Assembly: GCF_016802865.1 (NCBI RefSeq)
Contig: NZ_JAEVHM010000002.1
Span: 62,001 to 126,000 of the forward strand
DNA: 64,000 bases
From: Micromonospora parastrephiae
Lineage (GTDB): Bacteria; Actinomycetota; Actinomycetes; Mycobacteriales; Micromonosporaceae
Reading direction: 5' to 3'
Position 1 is the stretch's first letter, and the number at the start of each line of letters is the position of its first letter. The notes beneath the pieces were generated by a model. It saw only the letters and a program-made list of their open reading frames with translations. It was not told where the DNA came from and made no database searches. Positions 18,392 through 28,169 of this stretch are shown here, piece after piece. The translations under genes were made by a program, and so were the position numbers.

Positions 18392-19381
18392 ATGGTCCGC
18401 ACCACGCCTCCGCGTCCCCTGGACATCACCGCGCTCTTCCCCGAACTGCGGGAACATTCCATCACCGCTACCCGCCTGCATCCCCGACCCGGCGCTCCGA
18501 CCGTTACGGACAGCTCGGTCGGCGGACCGCTGCTGTGGCCGGCGGACGAGGTATGGCCGGTCTGCGACGACGCCGGGGCGCACGAGCCATGGAACCTGAC
18601 CACCCCGGCCGCCCTGCGCCGCGGGCGGGAGATCCTCGCGACCGCAGAAGCCCGGGAGCCGCTGCCGGGCGGGGACTTCTTGACTGCGCAGGAGCGGGCC
18701 GAGCTCGATGCTGCCGACGCTCTGGACTTGGACGACCTGATCGAGGACCCCATCCCGTTGGTCCCGGTCGCGCAGCTGTACCGCCGAGATGTCCCGGACT
18801 ACGCCGGTCCGGACGGCACCGACCTGCTCCAGGTGCTGTGGTGCCCGGTGGACCACTCGGACCGGCACTACAGCCCTCGCGTCTTCCTCTACTGGCGCGA
18901 CAGTTCCGCCGTCGGCCCGCTGCTCGAAGCGCCTCCCGAGCCGCCGGTGATCAGCGACATGTACCTGCCGGTTCCGTGCGTGGTGCACCCCGAGCAGGTC
19001 CGCGAGTACCAGTACGTCGATCTGCTCCCCGATGACCTACGCGAGCGGCTCGACGAGTGGGATGACGACGAGGACGAGAGCCGTCCCCACTATCGGAGCG
19101 ACTTGTCGCTGGCGCCGGGATGGAAGGTCGGCGGGTACGCGAACTGGTCACTGAGCGATCCGTACCCGATGGATTGTGCTGTCTGCGGGACCACGATGAC
19201 CTTGATTCTCACCGTGGATTCGGGCGACTGGAACGGCATGCGTTGCAGCTGGCGCCCGTCCGAGGAAAACCCGACCGCGTCCCCAGACACCGTCGGCGTG
19301 CAGATCGGGCGCGGCTACTCGCTGTACACCTTCCGCTGCCCCGAATCCTTCGATCACCCCCCGGCCACCGCAATGCAGTGA
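18392..19381 (+). CDS. Hypothetical protein resembling DUF1963 (YwqG-like)
   Basis: 329 aa from ATG 18392. Acidic, soluble, with a LLWPADEVWPVC opening, paired prolines and a CAVCGTTMTL motif that could bind a metal. The layout (GGxPxWP-like N-terminus, conserved Trp/Asp segments, beta-rich end) resembles DUF1963 proteins; the match is by eye. There is no ribosome site, and TAAGAT about ten bases before the ATG could be a -10 box of a leaderless transcript. Confidence 0.6.
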   Translation: MVRTTPPRPLDITALFPELREHSITATRLHPRPGAPTVTDSSVGGPLLWPADEVWPVCDDAGAHEPWNLTTPAALRRGREILATAEAREPLPGGDFLTAQERAELDAADALDLDDLIEDPIPLVPVAQLYRRDVPDYAGPDGTDLLQVLWCPVDHSDRHYSPRVFLYWRDSSAVGPLLEAPPEPPVISDMYLPVPCVVHPEQVREYQYVDLLPDDLRERLDEWDDDEDESRPHYRSDLSLAPGWKVGGYANWSLSDPYPMDCAVCGTTMTLILTVDSGDWNGMRCSWRPSEENPTASPDTVGVQIGRGYSLYTFRCPESFDHPPATAMQ

Positions 19382-19461
19382 CGCGGCCACCACCCGCGGT
19401 CGCCGCCGGCTCCCCGGCGGCGACCGCTCGGTGCCACCGGCGTCCGACGTGGCGGACAGGG

Positions 19462-20074
19462 TCACGGCGTGGGCGTCGTCCGCCTGAGCCAGCCGAGTTC
19501 GGTGACCCGGGTCTGCCGCATCCGCTCCGCGAGCCGCCGGGTCTCCGGATCGGCCCCGTTGGTTTGTTCGGCGTCCGCGAGCCGCTCGCCCTGCTCCACG
19601 TGCTCACGCAGGGTCTCCCGCACGGCGCGGTCGAACGCCGCGTCGCGCAGTGAGCGCAGCACGACGAGGTCGGCCGGGATCACCATGCCGGGCAGATCGT
19701 GCCCCTCGTGCTGGTTGACCGCCGGGAGCCCCGCGCTGCCCCGCAGCCGCCTCAGGTCGTCGAGCTCCGCGCGCCGGCCCGCCGCGATCCGCCCGGCCAG
19801 GTCCCGGATCCGCTCGTCCGTGGTCTGCCCGGGTACGAGGTCAAGCGCCTTGAGCACCTGTTCGTTCATCGGGATCATCAACTGGATCCAGGCCGCGTCG
19901 GTGCCGCCGAGCGTCGCCGTGGCCGGGGTCGACACGACGGGGGCCGGCGCGGCCCTTTCCGTGGCCGGCCCGGTGGCGCAGCCGGCCGCCGGCACGAGGG
20001 CGAGCAGCAGCCCGGCAAGCAGGGCGGACAGCCTCGCGCCCGGTGCCGGGCCGGCGAGGAGGTACGACCGTCAC
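19462..20074 (-). CDS. DUF305 domain lipoprotein; start unclear, possible frameshift near the N-terminus
   Basis: The solid frame runs to about 20070 and encodes DUF305 features (WIQLMIPMNEQVLKALDLV, RRAELDDLRRLRG, NQHEGHDLPGM). In this frame residues before GTG 19995 still look real: RLSALLAGLLLALVPAAGC is a lipoprotein signal with a Cys lipobox. No ATG, GTG or TTG opens that part. A GTG at 20074 overlaps the upstream stop (GTGA) and begins a suitable basic n-region, but in another frame. So either a small indel lies near 20055 or a rare start is used. DUF305 proteins often bind copper or act in redox. Confidence 0.7.
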
Positions 20075-20480
20075 GGCGTCCCGCTGACGCCGCACTTGAT
20101 GATCGGGCGGATGCAGTCCCGTACCCGGCGCTCCATCTCCGCCACCGGCCAGGCGTTGAAGAAGTCGCCGTGCATCGTGTAGCCGGCACCGGACGCGAGC
20201 CGGAAGCGGGCAGGGTCACCGTTCGCCGGGTACCGGATCACCTGGCGCAGCTTCGGCACGGGCACCGGGTGGCTGGCCGGGCAGTCGTTGTTCACCGGGT
20301 ACGCCATGTGGCTCTGGTGGTTGGCCGAGTCCAGGTTCACCCCGTCCCAGCACTGCGGGAAGTCCAGGTACGACTCGATCATGCTGCCGGCCGGACAGCT
20401 GACGAAGTTCTTCGACGGGGGTACCTCGCCATGGTGCAGGCAGGACCATCGGGCGATGCTCTGCTCCGGCGCGGTCGCTT
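20071..20480 (-). pseudogene. DUF1996 protein, C-terminal fragment
   Basis: About 135 codons match the C-terminal half of DUF1996: WSCLHHGEVPPS, FPQCWDGVNLDS, SHMAYPVNNDCPASHPVPVP and the terminal GDFFNAWP. The N-terminal half, with the conserved His/Asp segment seen in the intact neighbour at 22602, is missing. It sits 102 bp downstream of the GH16 stop on the same strand. Its TGA overlaps GTG 20074. Confidence 0.75.
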
Positions 20481-20582
20481 GGCGTTCCCGGCGACGATGC
20501 GCAGACCCAACGGCAGCGGCTGGCGCCCGCGAGCCGGTGTCGGAGATGTTGGCAGGGACATAAGGACTTCTTCCGGGCCGGG

Positions 20583-22339
20583 CTACTGGTAGACGCGGAC
20601 GTAGTCGACGAGCATCCGCGACGGGAACGGCGTGGTGCCGTCCACCGGTCCCGGGAAGTCGCCGCCGACGGCCAGGTTGAGGATGAGGTAGAACGGGTGG
20701 TCGAAGACCCACGGCCCACGGGTCGACTCGACCGTGGCCTTGCTGGCGACGAAGACCGTCTGCCCGTCGATCTTGAAGGTGATGCCGCGACTGTCCCACT
20801 CGGCGGACCAGACGTGGAAGCCGCCGGAGAGGTCCACCCCGCCCGGTGACGGGTACTTCTGTCCGTACCCGTTGCCGCCGTTGTAGGCCGGCGCGTGCAG
20901 GGTCGAGTAGGCCTCCAGCGTGTTGCGGCCGAGGACCTCCATGATGTCGATCTCCCCGTTGTACGGCCACGGCCGCCCGGTGAGGAAGTCGGCGCCCATC
21001 ATCCAGAACGCCGGCCAGAGCCCGTTGCCCTTCGGCACCCGGATGCGGGCCTCGATCCGGCCGTACTGCACGTGGAACTTGTTGCCGGTGTTCATCCGGT
21101 GCGAGGTGTACGAGCGGCCGTTGACGGTTTCCCGGCGGGCCTCGATGACGAGTGAGCCGGCGCCGTCCAGGCTGGCGTTGTCGTTGTTCGTGTAGTACTG
21201 GACTTCGTTGTTCTGGCCGGTGCCCGGATCGATCGTCCACTTGGCAGGGTCGGGCTTGCCGCCGACGGCGCCGTTGAACTCGTCGGCGAACACGAGCCGG
21301 GTGGCCGGGAACGTCGGGTCGGGAGGCATCGTCGGCGGCGGGGTGGGGTTGCCGCCGGTGCCGTACACCTTGAACTCCCACAGCGAGTACCCGTACTGGC
21401 TGCTGCGGGCGGTGCCGTACATCCGCACGTACCGACCGGTGCCGGTCACGTCGATGGTCTCCTTGAAGCCCTTCCCGGTGGTGGTCGAGTAGACGGTGGT
21501 CCAGGTGGACGCGTTCGGCGAGACCTGAATCTGGTACGACCTGGCATACGCGGGATCCCACTGCAGCACGACCTGGGTCACGGTGGCGGTGCGCCGAGGT
21601 CGACGTAGATCCAACCCGGGTCGACCCAGCCGTTGGTGGGACTCGTCGCCCAGCGGCTCGCCGGGTCGTGGTCGAACGCCTTGTCTGGCGTGCAGCCGAA
21701 GCACGCGCCGTCGTTCTGGCTGGTCGACGCGACCGCCGGCTTGGCGTACGACAGCAGCGTCGCGCCGCCGGGCGGCGGGGTCGTGGGCGGCGGGGTCGTG
21801 GGCGGCGGGCCGGTGCTGCCGTAGACCTCGAACTCCCACAGCGACACGCCGTACTGGGTGGCGCGCTGGGTGGTGTTGACCCGGACGAAACGGCCGGTGC
21901 CGGTGACCGCGAGGTCTTGGACGCCGCCCGTGCCGGCCGTGGTGGTGTGGATCGTCGTCCAGGTGTCGGTGCCGGTGGGCGATGTCTCGATGGTGAACGC
22001 GCGGGCGTAGGCGGCCTCCCAGCGCAGCACCACCCGGCTGACGGTGGCGGAGACACCCAGGTCGACCCGTAGCCACTGCGGGTCGCTGAACGCGCTGGAC
22101 CAGCGGGTGCCGGCATTGCCGTCGACGGCCGCCGAGGCGGGGAACGCCACGGACTCGGTCGACGAGGCGGTGACCGGCCGCCCCTGCGACAGCAGCGCGT
22201 CGGCGGCGTCGGCGGGCGGCGCCAGGATCGCCAGGTACGCGCCGAGCAGCAGGAGCAGTGCGCTGCCGAGGGCCGCGAGGCGGCTGCCGCGCCCGGCTCG
22301 AGACAACGGGGTGAGGGACGGGGGGAGAGTCCGATTCAT
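20583..22339 (-). pseudogene. Secreted F5/8C-F5/8C-GH16 laminarinase (endo-beta-1,3-glucanase), one apparent frameshift
   Basis: Starts at ATG 22339 (AAGGAG upstream). Signal peptide, then two discoidin/CBM32-like F5/8 type C domains joined by Thr/Pro linkers, then a GH16 domain with catalytic motif GEIDIME at about 20950 and VWSAEWDSRGITFKIDG. Near 21590 the frame changes by one base inside the second F5/8C domain (VDLGA joins TVTQVVLQWDPAY), and total length is one short of a multiple of three. Both sides are otherwise perfect, so sequence error or very recent mutation is likely. Expected product: a beta-1,3-glucan binding and cutting enzyme. Confidence 0.88.
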
Positions 22340-22402
22340 CGGTACTCCTTCGGGGTGGCGGCGGCGGGACCGACAGCTCACTGCTTCGGGCCCAACTCGC
22401 AA

Positions 22403-22414
22403 GAGAGCGCTCTC
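22403..22414. promoter_or_regulatory. CebR/CelR-like palindrome upstream of GH16
   Basis: Perfect 12-bp palindrome GAGAGCGCTCTC, 64 bp before the GH16 start. It resembles the GGGAGCGCTCCC operators of actinobacterial LacI-type cellulose/glucan regulators (CebR, CelR, BglR). It differs from the TTGCCA boxes of the neighbouring units. Confidence 0.6.
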
Positions 22415-22601
22415 CGACGTAAGTCACTCTCAACCCTGCCGACCACGGATGTCAATGGCGTTTGATTGATCAGCATGAATACGGTGACGGGCGGCGGATG
22501 GTCGGGGCGCCGGGGCCGGCCCGCTACCGGACGCGGCCGATCGTGGCCGGGCGACCCCCGCTCGACACCGGGCACCGGCCACGATCGACGCCATCTGACC
22601 G

Positions 22602-23501
22602 CTACGGCTTCTTGGGGTCCTCACCGTAACCGTTGCACTGCCGACCCCCATTGATGCAGTAGGCCACGACATAGGCCTGGCGGGCGGCATTCCACCCGTT
22701 CATGAAGTCGTAGTGGAATGAGTAGCTGGCCCCCGAGGAATATGCCAGGCCGGCGGTGCTGGTGCCCGCCAGCTTGTACGGGAGCTTGATCTCCAGCATC
22801 GGCAGCGGGACGGGGTGGTCGGCCGGGCAGATCCCGCTCACCGGCCAGGCCATGTGCGACTTGTGGTCGGGCACGTCCAGGTGCACGCCGTCCCAGCAAC
22901 TCGGCGCCTTGAGGCGCACGACCAGGGACGACCCGGAGGGGCAGGAGGCCGGCCAGTCGTTGCCCTTGTAGCCGGTGCACGACCAGCTGCCCCCGAAGTG
23001 CGCCGCGTCCGGCGTCTTCACGTCCCCCACGAGCAGCTTGAACCCGGCCGGGAACGGCTTGACCGTGCGGTAGTCCTTCACCCCGGCCTTGTAGTACACG
23101 GTGACGATGCTGTTCGGCACCGGCGCGCCGTTCTGCGACAGCGTCGGGAACCAGTAACCGGACGCGTCGAGGGTGTCCTGACAGGACGTGGCACCACCGA
23201 CCAGGGACTGCGGGGTGGAGTTGGCGTTGGTGGTGGGGTTGCCGATAAACGTGTGGTTGTGCGACGCACCGGGCAGACCGGGGAAGACGATCGGGTCGTC
23301 GCTGAGCCGGTGATTGACGTCGCAGTTGGCGTGCGCCTCCTGGTACTGCGCGAAGGGCGGGTCGTCCGCCGCGAACGCCGTTCCGTTTCCACCGACCGCG
23401 GCGATTACCACGACACTCAGGAAAACCGCGGTGAGTGGCCTGGCCACAACTCTCCGACGCCCTCCCGAAACGGCTCTGAACAAGAGCAACCTGAGGCTCA
23501 T
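22602..23501 (-). CDS. Secreted DUF1996 domain protein
   Basis: 299 aa from ATG 23501 (AAAGGAG upstream). A signal peptide ends near AFAADD. The DUF1996 domain is complete: ANCDVNHRLSDDPIVFPG, SHNHTFIGN, CWDGVHLDVPDHKSHMAWP and FHYDFMNGW. The fold is known from fungal and actinobacterial secreted proteins of unknown activity, often near glycoside hydrolases. Several Cys could form disulfides. A TTGCCA double box lies 75-91 bp upstream. Confidence 0.9.
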   Translation of the reverse strand: MSLRLLLFRAVSGGRRRVVARPLTAVFLSVVVIAAVGGNGTAFAADDPPFAQYQEAHANCDVNHRLSDDPIVFPGLPGASHNHTFIGNPTTNANSTPQSLVGGATSCQDTLDASGYWFPTLSQNGAPVPNSIVTVYYKAGVKDYRTVKPFPAGFKLLVGDVKTPDAAHFGGSWSCTGYKGNDWPASCPSGSSLVVRLKAPSCWDGVHLDVPDHKSHMAWPVSGICPADHPVPLPMLEIKLPYKLAGTSTAGLAYSSGASYSFHYDFMNGWNAARQAYVVAYCINGGRQCNGYGEDPKKP

Positions 23502-23565
23502 CTGATCTCCTTTGGACGTAGGAACGAGCATCTATTTCCAAGAAGCTAACAATGGCCCGAGATTG

Positions 23566-23592
23566 AAACAATTGGTTGCCATCAGTTTGCCA
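23566..23592. promoter_or_regulatory. LacI-type box upstream of DUF1996 gene
   Basis: CAA-N4-TTGCCA-N5-TTGCCA, related to the boxes at 26051 and 32272. The left arm is degenerate (AAACAA in place of TGGCAA). Confidence 0.55.
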
Positions 23593-23670
23593 AAAGGGCT
23601 GGCCGACGGTGCCGCGTAATAACCCGCACAGAATGTCCGGCCGACCCGGGTCGGCCGGACATTCGATGAT

Positions 23671-25899
23671 TCACGGGTAGCTGATCACGTTGTGCGGAGT
23701 CACGGAGGACGGCAGGGCCGCGTCACCGGTGTCGTTGATGACGTGGGTGATCGAACCCTTGCCCAGGGACACCGTCAGCACGTCGTGGAACCTGACGTTG
23801 GGATTGACCGGAACCTCGAAGGAGTGATAGGCGGCGATGGACGGGTCGGCGGTGAACACGCAGTAGCTGCCGAGCCCCCAGGCCTCGTGGCTGGTCACCG
23901 AGTTGGCCACCTTGTAGGCGGCGTAGCCGGTGATGCCGTCGTGCGACCAGGCTGCCGCGCTCGGAGGGTCGTAGGGCAGTTCGTTCTGGAAGAAGATGGT
24001 CCGGCCGCCGTTGCCGTTCCAGATCACGTTGTACTTCTGGAAGTGCTCGACGAACAGGCCGAGCGCGGTGACGTCGGCGCCGTTGACGACCAGGCCGGTG
24101 TCGGACGGGTTCGTGGTCCACCCGGCCCCGGCGCCGTGGTCGGCGCGCCAGGCCCAGATGTGGTCGATGATCGTGTTGTTGCTGTTTACCACCAGGGCGT
24201 TGGTGACGGCGGCCGGGCCGGTGCCGCCGACGCGCAGGAACACGTCCTGGAGCGAGATCGGACTGGCGGCGTGATCCGCGTTCGCGCCGCTCTGGCCGAC
24301 CTGGAGCAGCGACGGCGACCGGGTGGTGCCGGCGTCGAAGAGCAGCCCGGCCACCTTGACCCCGTTGACGTCGGCCACGTTCATCGCGGTGACCCCGTTG
24401 TCGGCGACGAGGGTGGCGAAACCCAGGCCGAGGACGACGGTGTCCGGCCGGGTCACGTTGATGGTCTGGCCGACGTGGTAGACCCCCGGGGTGAAGAGCA
24501 GGTTCAGGCCCTGCGCGAGCGCGCTGTTGATGGTGGCCGCCGAGTCGCCCGGGTGCGCGACGTAGAACTGGGTCAGCGGCAGCGACGTGCCGGCGGTGTT
24601 GCCGGCCGCCCAGGTGACGCCGGAGCTGTTGGTACGCAGGGACGGGACGAACACCCGGTAGGCGCCCGACGAGTCCGTGTACAGGTAGGGCTTCTCGCGG
24701 CTGACCGGGGTCTTCGGCACGACGGTGTAGGGCGGCGTTGGGAACGTGTTGGCGGGCGCCCCGGCCACACCGGAGAAGACGACGTTCCAGACGCCGCCGT
24801 TCCAGCCGCCGACCTGACTGTCCCGGGTGTACCACTGCTGCTGCGAGCACGGGCTGACCGTGCCGCTGATCCGACTGTCGGCGATGTACCCGCCGCTGGC
24901 CCACCCGCAGTTGGGCGAGGCGAGGGTCATTCCGCCGTGCACGTCCATCCGCCGGAACGGCGCCGCCTGGGCCACCGCCCACCGGTCACGGCCCGACACC
25001 GGAGTGATCGACATGTTCTCCGCCGAGCGCCAGAAGTTCTGCGTCGCGTTGCCGGCCATCCAGCCCGCGTCGACGGTGACGTCACCGTTGATCCGAACGT
25101 CGGCCGGGTTCTGCCCGAGGCCGGCGATCGAGGTGTAGAAGCCCAACTGGGCGTTGAGGCCGGTGTACGAGCCGGGCTTGAACAGCAGCGCGTACCGCTG
25201 CGTGCCGAACTGGTTTGTCTCCTGCGTGGCGAACACCTGGTCCAGCTTCGACTGGATGCTGGACGACGACATCGACGGGTCGAACACGATGACGTTGGAG
25301 CCGAGGTCGCCCCCACCGGGAATGGGCGGGCCGGTCGTGGGCGGTGGGGTCGTGGGCGTCGACACGCTGTGCACCACCAGCTCGAAGATCGAGTATCCGT
25401 AGCCGGTAGCCCGGGTGGTGCCGTACACCCGCAGGAAGCGGCCGGTGCCGCTGACCGGGATGGTCTGCGTGCCGCCGCTGCCGGCGGCGGTGGCGTAGAG
25501 CGACGACCAGTTGCCGACCCCGTCGGGTGAGACCTGGATCTGGAACGCCTTCGCGTACGACGTCTGCCAGGTGAGGACGACCTCGCAGACATCGGTGCTG
25601 GCACCGAGGTCCACCTGCAGCCACTGCGGGTCGCTGAACGCGCTGGACCAGCGGGTCGTGGCACTGCCGTCCACGGCGTTGGCCGCCGACAGCCGGCTGT
25701 TCTCCACCGACGACGCGGTGGCCGGCCGGTTCAGCGCGACGTTGGCGGTGCCGCAGCCGGCTGCGGCGGCGGTGGCGGTGGCGGACGGGGTGGTCACGGC
25801 GAGGGCGTAGGTGACGGTCACGGCCAGCCCGGACACGGCCGCGGCGAGCGCGGACCGGCGTCTGCCGGTCCGGCTCGCCCTGCTGACGGAGCATTGCAT
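23671..25899 (-). CDS. Secreted F5/8C plus beta-helix protein (GH55-like; family often misnamed adenylyl cyclase)
   Basis: 742 aa. Signal peptide (residues about 1-45), F5/8 type C carbohydrate-binding domain (about 50-185), a Thr/Pro linker, then a long right-handed beta-helix with two similar halves: FKPGSYTGLNAQLGFYTSIA and FTPGVYHVGQTINVTRP. Conserved segments SREKPYLY and FQNELPYDPP belong to actinobacterial proteins resembling GH55 exo-beta-1,3-glucanases. In the locus with GH16 it probably trims beta-glucan. Start ATG 25899 follows GGGAG. Confidence 0.85.
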   Translation of the reverse strand: MQCSVSRASRTGRRRSALAAAVSGLAVTVTYALAVTTPSATATAAAAGCGTANVALNRPATASSVENSRLSAANAVDGSATTRWSSAFSDPQWLQVDLGASTDVCEVVLTWQTSYAKAFQIQVSPDGVGNWSSLYATAAGSGGTQTIPVSGTGRFLRVYGTTRATGYGYSIFELVVHSVSTPTTPPPTTGPPIPGGGDLGSNVIVFDPSMSSSSIQSKLDQVFATQETNQFGTQRYALLFKPGSYTGLNAQLGFYTSIAGLGQNPADVRINGDVTVDAGWMAGNATQNFWRSAENMSITPVSGRDRWAVAQAAPFRRMDVHGGMTLASPNCGWASGGYIADSRISGTVSPCSQQQWYTRDSQVGGWNGGVWNVVFSGVAGAPANTFPTPPYTVVPKTPVSREKPYLYTDSSGAYRVFVPSLRTNSSGVTWAAGNTAGTSLPLTQFYVAHPGDSAATINSALAQGLNLLFTPGVYHVGQTINVTRPDTVVLGLGFATLVADNGVTAMNVADVNGVKVAGLLFDAGTTRSPSLLQVGQSGANADHAASPISLQDVFLRVGGTGPAAVTNALVVNSNNTIIDHIWAWRADHGAGAGWTTNPSDTGLVVNGADVTALGLFVEHFQKYNVIWNGNGGRTIFFQNELPYDPPSAAAWSHDGITGYAAYKVANSVTSHEAWGLGSYCVFTADPSIAAYHSFEVPVNPNVRFHDVLTVSLGKGSITHVINDTGDAALPSSVTPHNVISYP

Positions 25900-26050
25900 G
25901 ACATCTCCCTGATGGGGTCAGGATGGAAGCCACCGCCGACGGCCAGGCGGCGGTGGCTCCGTGGGGACGGGTACCGAGGGGCCCTGGACGATGGCCCACG
26001 GATCGCGCACCAGTGGCGGTTGTCTGGACACTATGGGCGCCACCACGGCC

Positions 26051-26076
26051 CGACAATCGGTTGCCAACATTTGCCA
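26051..26076. promoter_or_regulatory. LacI-type box upstream of F5/8C beta-helix gene
   Basis: CGACAATCGGTTGCCA (two mismatches to TGGCAA-N4-TTGCCA), then ACAT and a second TTGCCA. Same double architecture as at 32272. Confidence 0.6.
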
Positions 26077-26128
26077 GACTCGATCGATACCGGAACCACA
26101 GAGCATGAATTCCCGTCAATTCACGGAA

Positions 26129-26995
26129 TCAGCGTCCCGCCTTCTCCGCGCGTACCCGAAGGTCCAACTCCCGAAGGTAGGCCAGGTTGTCCCGGGTCCG
26201 CTGAGCCAGCGGCACGGCGGTGGAGAAGTCCTCGACCGTCACCCACCCGTCGTAGCCGACCCGGCGCAGCGCGCCGAGATAGGCCGCCAGGTCGGCCTGC
26301 CCCTCCCGCAACGGCGCCCACTCGGCCGACCAGCGCGGTCCCCCGTCGTCCCGGGTGCCGCTCACCCGCCACGCGACGTTCTTCACGTGCACGTGCGCCA
26401 GGTACGGGCCGAGCAGCTGGAAACCGGCCAGCGGATCCTCGAACCCCTCGATGGTCAGGTTGCCGATGTCGTGGATGACCCCGGCATGCTCCGGCGGCAG
26501 GCCGTCGAGCAGGCGCATCGCCGCCGACGCCGAGGCGACGATGGTGCCGTGGTGCAGCTCGACCAGCGCGGTCACCCCGTGCTCCGCCGCCCTCCCGGCG
26601 ATCCACGCCAGGTCCCGGCGGGTACCGGCCATCAGCTCCCGATAGTCGCCGCTGCCCAGTTGCGGCATGGTCACCCGGACCCGCTCGGCGCCCAGCGCGG
26701 CGGCTGCGGCCAACACCCGCTCGACGTTGCCGTGGTCGGCCGCCGGCACGTACGCCCCGAGCCCGGACAGCGCCAGCCCGGCCTCGCGGGTGATCGTGGC
26801 GATCCGGGTCAGCTCACCCTCCAGCCCGGTCAACGGGACGGTCGCCCGGTTGCCGGCCCAGAACCCGGGCGGTCGGGCCGGTTCCTGGTCGGTGACCCGC
26901 CACTCGACACCGTCCCAGCCCTGCGCGGCCAACTGCCCGACCGTCTCCTCCGGCGTCCAGTCCGGCGTGGACGCCGTGAACACCGACCACCTCAT
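26129..26995 (-). CDS. Sugar phosphate isomerase/epimerase (xylose isomerase-like TIM barrel)
   Basis: 288 aa from ATG 26995, which overlaps the oxidoreductase stop (ATGA). Typical AP-endonuclease-2 TIM barrel: GWDGVEWRV early, VELHHGTI with a metal-ligand Glu, GVIHDIGNL, HVHVKNV and VTVEDFST with the last ligand Glu. Members interconvert keto sugars or inositol-type intermediates. As part of the ABC importer operon it should process the imported sugar. Confidence 0.9.
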   Translation of the reverse strand: MRWSVFTASTPDWTPEETVGQLAAQGWDGVEWRVTDQEPARPPGFWAGNRATVPLTGLEGELTRIATITREAGLALSGLGAYVPAADHGNVERVLAAAAALGAERVRVTMPQLGSGDYRELMAGTRRDLAWIAGRAAEHGVTALVELHHGTIVASASAAMRLLDGLPPEHAGVIHDIGNLTIEGFEDPLAGFQLLGPYLAHVHVKNVAWRVSGTRDDGGPRWSAEWAPLREGQADLAAYLGALRRVGYDGWVTVEDFSTAVPLAQRTRDNLAYLRELDLRVRAEKAGR

Positions 26996-28169
26996 CGCGC
27001 CACCCCCGCCCCCAGGACGGACGACACCGTGGCCGCGGAGCCCTCGACGGCGGCGAGCACGTCGTCGAAGTCGCCGGCCAGCACCGCCGGCACCGACACC
27101 GGCCGACGCAGGTGCGCCGAGAGGTAGACCGCCTTGACCACGGCGACGTCGAGCAGCGCCTCGACCGCCGTGACCCCCGGTCGCCGGCCGCCGAGGATCG
27201 CCTCGACCGTGTCGTGGTACTGCCGCAGGTGCCCGGTCACGAAGGCGTCGTCGGGCTTGGTCGCCCCCCGCAGCTGCGACGGTGGCACGGCGTCGCCGGA
27301 CCGGTCGGGCCCGTCGGCGTACGCGGACGGGTCCGGGCCGTCGGCGGTGTGCAGGTATTCCAGCTGGTCGTCGTGGATCACCGCGGACCCCTGCGAGCCG
27401 TGCACCTGCAACCGCACCCCGAGGCCCGGGTACGCCGCGGTGGTGGCGTGCAGCACGGCGAGCGCCCCGTCGGCGAACCGGATCGCCGCCACGGCGACGT
27501 CCTCCACCTCGACCCGCTCGTGGGCGAGGACGCCGGTGTAGGCGAACACCTCCTCGGGCCGGCCGAACAGCCACAGCAGCAGGTCCACGGTGTGCACGCC
27601 CTGGTTTATGGTGGCGCCGCCGCCGTCCTGCTCCCAGGTGCCGCGCCAGCCCGCCGAGTCGTAGTACCGCTGGCCCCGCCACCACGGCACGCTGGCCACC
27701 GCCGAGGTGAGCCGCCCCAGGTCGCCGGCGCGCACCCGGGCGCGACCGCGACGCTCGCCGGGTCGAACCGGTGCTGGCAGACCACCGCGCAGACCTGACC
27801 GGCCGCCTCGGCGTCCGTGGCGACCCGGGCGATGCGGCGGGCCGCCGGCAGGGAGGCATCGAGGGGCTTCTCGACGAGCACGTGCACGCCGGCCGCGAGG
27901 GCCTCCTCGGCGAGGTCGGCGTGCGTACCGCTGGGCGTGCAGACCACTACCAGGTCCGCCGCCTCGGCCGCGAGGGCCTCGCCCAGCGAGGCGTACCGGG
28001 CCGGCGGCGGGGCGCCCTGCTCGCCGATCCACCCGGCGAGCCGGTCGTTGGCCTGCGGGTCCGGGTCGGCGAGCGCGGTGAGGCGCAGTCCGGGGTGCCG
28101 CAGGATCGCCCCGGCGTGGGTGCGGGCGATGACCCCGCTGCCCGTGATCACGACGTTGAGGACGGTCAT
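26992..28169 (-). pseudogene. Gfo/Idh/MocA family sugar oxidoreductase, one apparent frameshift
   Basis: N-terminal part from ATG 28169 has a Rossmann NAD site (VVITGSGVIARTHAGAIL) and the EKPLD motif, which carries the catalytic-pocket Lys. The C-terminal part (WWRGQRYYDSAGWRGTW, GGGATINQGVHTVDLLLWL) lies in the next frame. The switch is near 27735-27748, after HRFDPASVAV, where one base seems to be missing; total length is one short of a multiple of three. All family motifs are kept, so this is probably a sequence error. It would oxidise or epimerise a sugar between the two TIM-barrel enzymes. Confidence 0.85.

Noticed and set aside
23692-25530. 612-codon plus-strand frame
   Set aside because: Antisense shadow of the F5/8C beta-helix gene.
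26129-27859. 576-codon fusion of dehydrogenase and epimerase
   Set aside because: Upstream part is a read-through in the wrong frame; the epimerase starts at ATG 26995 with ATGA overlap.
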